A stretch of 16,372 nucleotides of DNA from an uncultured Ruminococcus sp. (GTDB taxonomy: Bacteria; Bacillota; Clostridia; Oscillospirales; Acutalibacteraceae), in the NCBI GenBank assembly GCA_902766585.1, contig CACXDV010000118.1, positions 1-16,372 of the forward strand. The letters run 5' to 3'. The notes under the pieces are model-generated. The model was given only the letters and a program-made list of their open reading frames with translations, ran no database searches and was not told where the DNA came from. The stretch's first letter is position 1. Every line of letters begins with the position of its first letter. The position numbers and the translations under genes were made by a program. Below are positions 14,107 through 16,372 of this stretch, one piece after another.

Positions 14107-14529
14107 ATGAGCGAGCATCCGATCCAAGGTCTTATGGACACAACTTTAGAGAAAATCAAACAAATGGTTGATGTGAATACCGTTATAGGCAATCCGATAG
14201 TTACTCAGGACGGAACAACTATAATTCCCGTTTCCAAAATAGTTTACGGCTTTGCATCAGGCGGTTCCGACTTTGCATCAAAGAATAAGCCGGAGGGTAC
14301 TCTTTTCGGAGGAGGCGGCGGTGCCGGAGTTACTATCAACCCCGTGGCATTTATAGCTATTACCCACGGTGATGTTAAGCTTCTGAGCATCTCAAAGGAT
14401 TCCAACGAAAAGGCAATTGCTCTTGTTCCGGAGATGTTCGATAAGATAGTAAATCTTATCAAAAAGGATAAATCAAAGGAAAAGAATGAGGACACTGCGG
14501 AAGAAGGTCTTAACGATCCCGCGGTCTGA
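14107..14529 (+). CDS. ytfJ: GerW family sporulation protein (YtfJ-like)
   Basis: A 140-residue protein with the family pattern EHPIQGLMDTTLEKIKQMVDVNTVIG at the N-terminus, GTTIIPVSKIVYGFASGG in the middle, a Gly-rich GGGGGAGVTINPVAFI loop, and a charged C-terminal tail. In B. subtilis the homologue is made in the forespore and affects germination; whether this organism sporulates is not shown here, because many gut clostridia keep this gene. AGGCGGTGA (14092-14100) precedes the ATG by 6 nt. A separate promoter is predicted just upstream. Confidence 0.9.
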   Translation: MSEHPIQGLMDTTLEKIKQMVDVNTVIGNPIVTQDGTTIIPVSKIVYGFASGGSDFASKNKPEGTLFGGGGGAGVTINPVAFIAITHGDVKLLSISKDSNEKAIALVPEMFDKIVNLIKKDKSKEKNEDTAEEGLNDPAV

Positions 14530-14538
14530 GCATGAATT

Positions 14539-14567
14539 TTGTACCCTGCCCCCGCATATATTATAAT
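14539..14567 (+). promoter_or_regulatory. Promoter of the D,D-carboxypeptidase gene, with start site at or beside its ATG
   Basis: TTGTAC (14539-14544) and a perfect TATAAT (14562-14567) are spaced 17 bp, directly after the gerW-like stop. The predicted start near 14574-14575 coincides with the first credible ATG, so the transcript would be leaderless or nearly so. Confidence 0.55.
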
Positions 14568-14574
14568 TGACTGC

Positions 14575-15672
14575 ATGGGGGTGGGGGATTTGTTTATTCG
14601 CAGGATAGCGGCAGCGCTGCTTGCACTTGCGCTGATGTTTGCTTCGGAGGGTGAAACGGCGGAGTGCGCGGCGGAGGCTTATGATATATATGACCGTATC
14701 ATGGACAGCGCCGGAGCAGCCATAGTATACTGTCCCGACAGCGGGGAAATTATTTACGGTCATAATATCAGGGAAAAAAGGGCAATAGCGAGCATAACAA
14801 AAATACTTACCGCCGTTATAGCCCTTGAATATGCGGAAAAGAACGACCGCAGCGTTGAGATAACAGAGGAAATGTATGCCGAGGGTTCAAGTATGTACCT
14901 GAAAGCGGGAGAGAAGCTGAGTCTTTCGTCACTTGTCGGCGGAATGATGGCTGTTTCGGGTAATGATGCCGCTAATGCGCTGGCGCTCAGTCTGGGCGGG
15001 AGCATAGACGGCTTTGCGGAAATGATGAACCGCAAGGCTTTGCTTATCGGTATGAAGGACAGCAGCTTCCGTACTCCTTCCGGACTTGATGCTCAGGGGC
15101 ATTATTCAACGGCATATGATATGGCTCTGCTTTGCGCCTATGCTATGAGGAATGAGCGCTTTGCCGCTATCGTATCGCAAAAATGCCTTACTGTCGGATA
15201 TATTGAGCCACAGGGGAAAACTCAGCAGCTTTATAATCATAATAAGCTTTTGTCATGCTGTGAGGGCTGTATCGGAATAAAGACCGGATATACTAAAAAG
15301 GCAGGCAGGACATTGACCTCATGCGCGAAAAGAAACGGCAAAACACTTATATGTGTAACGCTGAATGACGGCAATGACTGGCAGGATCACTGCCGGCTCT
15401 ATGACTGCTGCTTTGAAAGGGTAACAGCGTTATCGGTGACGGACGAAACCATAAGCATACCCGTTGCCGGAGAGGAAAACGGCTGTGTCCTTGCGGAAAC
15501 TGAGGAACCTGCCGTACTCACTGTGAAAAATGGAAGTGAGGACAGGATAAAAGTAAGATACTGTGCGCCGCCGTTTTTGTTTCCACAGGTAAAAAGCGGT
15601 GACGAGGCGGGGAGCGCAGAAATTTATATGGACGGAAGGCTGCTTATGAAAAGGCGGCTTGTGATAAAATAG
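14575..15672 (+). CDS. D-alanyl-D-alanine carboxypeptidase (S11 family, low-molecular-weight penicillin-binding protein)
   Basis: A 365-residue serine peptidase that trims the terminal D-Ala from peptidoglycan pentapeptides outside the membrane. A signal peptide covers about residues 1-34 (RR, then AAALLALALMFAS). The catalytic motifs are SITK (S73-K76), SGN (128-130) and KTG (236-238, in GIKTGYTKKAGRTL). A small C-terminal beta-rich domain follows. No C-terminal amphipathic anchor helix is visible, so the protein may be secreted or held by its signal segment. The middle is rich in Cys (KLLSCCEGC). The start is uncertain: ATG 14575 has no Shine-Dalgarno, and GTG 14581 and TTG 14590 are alternatives, the latter giving the compact signal peptide MFIRRIAAALL. 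Family knowledge places DacF/DacB-type paralogues in sporulation. Confidence 0.85.
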   Translation: MGVGDLFIRRIAAALLALALMFASEGETAECAAEAYDIYDRIMDSAGAAIVYCPDSGEIIYGHNIREKRAIASITKILTAVIALEYAEKNDRSVEITEEMYAEGSSMYLKAGEKLSLSSLVGGMMAVSGNDAANALALSLGGSIDGFAEMMNRKALLIGMKDSSFRTPSGLDAQGHYSTAYDMALLCAYAMRNERFAAIVSQKCLTVGYIEPQGKTQQLYNHNKLLSCCEGCIGIKTGYTKKAGRTLTSCAKRNGKTLICVTLNDGNDWQDHCRLYDCCFERVTALSVTDETISIPVAGEENGCVLAETEEPAVLTVKNGSEDRIKVRYCAPPFLFPQVKSGDEAGSAEIYMDGRLLMKRRLVIK

Positions 15673-15686
15673 AAAGGAAATGGAAT

Positions 15687-16372
15687 ATGGAAGATAATAA
15701 GATAAGGCTGCAAAAGATAATTGCGGACGCGGGTATCGCTTCAAGAAGAAAGGCAGAGGAAATAATTGCTGACGGCGGTGTGACGGTAAACGGAAAAAGA
15801 GCTGTCCTCGGTGATAAGGCTGATCCCTTTAAGGATAGGATAGTTGTCGCCGGAAGGGAAATCAAGCCCGTTAAAAATGCGAAAAAGTATTATATAATGC
15901 TTCATAAGCCGAGGGGCTTTATCACGACAATGAGTGATGAGGGCGGAAGAAAATGTGTTGCCTCACTTGTTGAGGATGTCAATGCAAGGGTTTTCCCCGT
16001 GGGCAGACTTGACAGGGATTCAGAGGGACTTCTGCTTATGACAAATGACGGTGATTTTGCAAATATGATAAGTCACCCTTCAACTCATTTCCCCAAGACA
16101 TACAGAGTGACCGTACATCCGAGAATGACCGAGGAACAGCTCACAAAGCTTACAACAGGCATTGTTATCGACGGAAGATTGTCCATGCCCGCGTCAGTTA
16201 GGGTGGTCACCTCCGAGCAGGAGAGGACTGTTCTTGAAATTGTCCTTGAGGAAGGCAGGAACAGACAGATAAGAAAAATGTGCGAGGCTCTCGGACTTGA
16301 GACTGCCCGTCTTAAAAGAACGGCTATTGGTCCCATAAGGCTTGGTATGCTCCAGCCTGGAAAGTGGAGAGA
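15687..16372 (+). CDS. RluB-like 23S rRNA pseudouridine synthase, partial at the window end
   Basis: The first 228 residues of an RsuA/RluB-family enzyme that isomerises specific rRNA uridines to pseudouridine. An N-terminal S4 RNA-binding domain (LQKIIADAGIASRRKAEEII, then GGVTVNGK) is followed by the catalytic domain with HKPRGFITTMSDEG, the active-site aspartate D109 in VGRLDRDSEGLLLMTNDG, KTYRVTV and the EGRNRQIRKMCEALG signature. The frame is open to the last base, so only the short C-terminus is missing. AAGGA (15674-15678) precedes the ATG by 8 nt, and the 14-nt gap from the carboxypeptidase stop suggests one operon. RluB is the likeliest member from the context after scpAB, but the target uridine cannot be read from sequence. 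Confidence 0.93.
   Translation, partial: MEDNKIRLQKIIADAGIASRRKAEEIIADGGVTVNGKRAVLGDKADPFKDRIVVAGREIKPVKNAKKYYIMLHKPRGFITTMSDEGGRKCVASLVEDVNARVFPVGRLDRDSEGLLLMTNDGDFANMISHPSTHFPKTYRVTVHPRMTEEQLTKLTTGIVIDGRLSMPASVRVVTSEQERTVLEIVLEEGRNRQIRKMCEALGLETARLKRTAIGPIRLGMLQPGKWR

Overview
The window (about 45% GC by eye, dense short-spaced genes, GGAGG-type ribosome binding sites, SigA-like TTGACA/TATAAT promoters) looks like the chromosome of an anaerobic, low-to-mid-GC clostridial Firmicute. A Ruminococcus-like member of the Oscillospiraceae is my best guess. The clues are the order efp - CD1247-like gene - M50 protease - scpA - scpB - DUF2953 - gerW(ytfJ)-like - D,D-carboxypeptidase - rluB-like, the single-chain clostridial PurL, and a PerR/reverse-rubrerythrin pair. 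The genus call is inference; no rRNA or tRNA is present to test it.

Layout. 1-220: tail of an Rpn-type (PD-(D/E)XK) nuclease gene entering from the left. 327-362: terminator. 378-5508: a strong promoter, then a divergent lysA-like decarboxylase and the 1253-residue purL, 48 nt apart. 5506-5801: a convergent intergenic region with a perfect bidirectional terminator flanked by two inverted arrays of a 7-nt repeat, each beginning at a stop codon. 5802-7070 (minus): a membrane-anchored HD-GYP phosphodiesterase with its own consensus promoter and a roughly 110-nt foldable leader. 7272-8888: a polysaccharide deacetylase and a variant Amidase_3/SH3 amidase, probably one operon. 8999-10129: a promoter with a perfect 7-1-7 Fur-family operator, a PerR-type repressor and a reverse rubrerythrin, closed by a terminator. 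10224-11361: efp (with a 7-bp inverted repeat in its leader) and a CD1247-like zinc-ribbon protein. 11435-16372: a tightly packed housekeeping block of M50 protease, scpA, scpB, a DUF2953 protein, a GerW-family protein, a D,D-carboxypeptidase and an RluB-like pseudouridine synthase cut by the window edge.

How it works together. The window mixes core metabolism (lysine/cell-wall precursor and purine synthesis), peroxide/oxygen defence (PerR and reverse rubrerythrin), translation support (EF-P, rRNA pseudouridylation), chromosome condensation (ScpAB) and envelope/sporulation functions (deacetylase, amidase, carboxypeptidase, GerW-like, DUF2953). There is no phage, insertion sequence, CRISPR array or biosynthetic cluster. 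The points most worth a second look are non-coding: the 7-nt phased repeats at the two convergent gene ends, the leader of the HD-GYP gene with mutually exclusive pairings, and a Fur-type operator in front of a PerR-type regulator.
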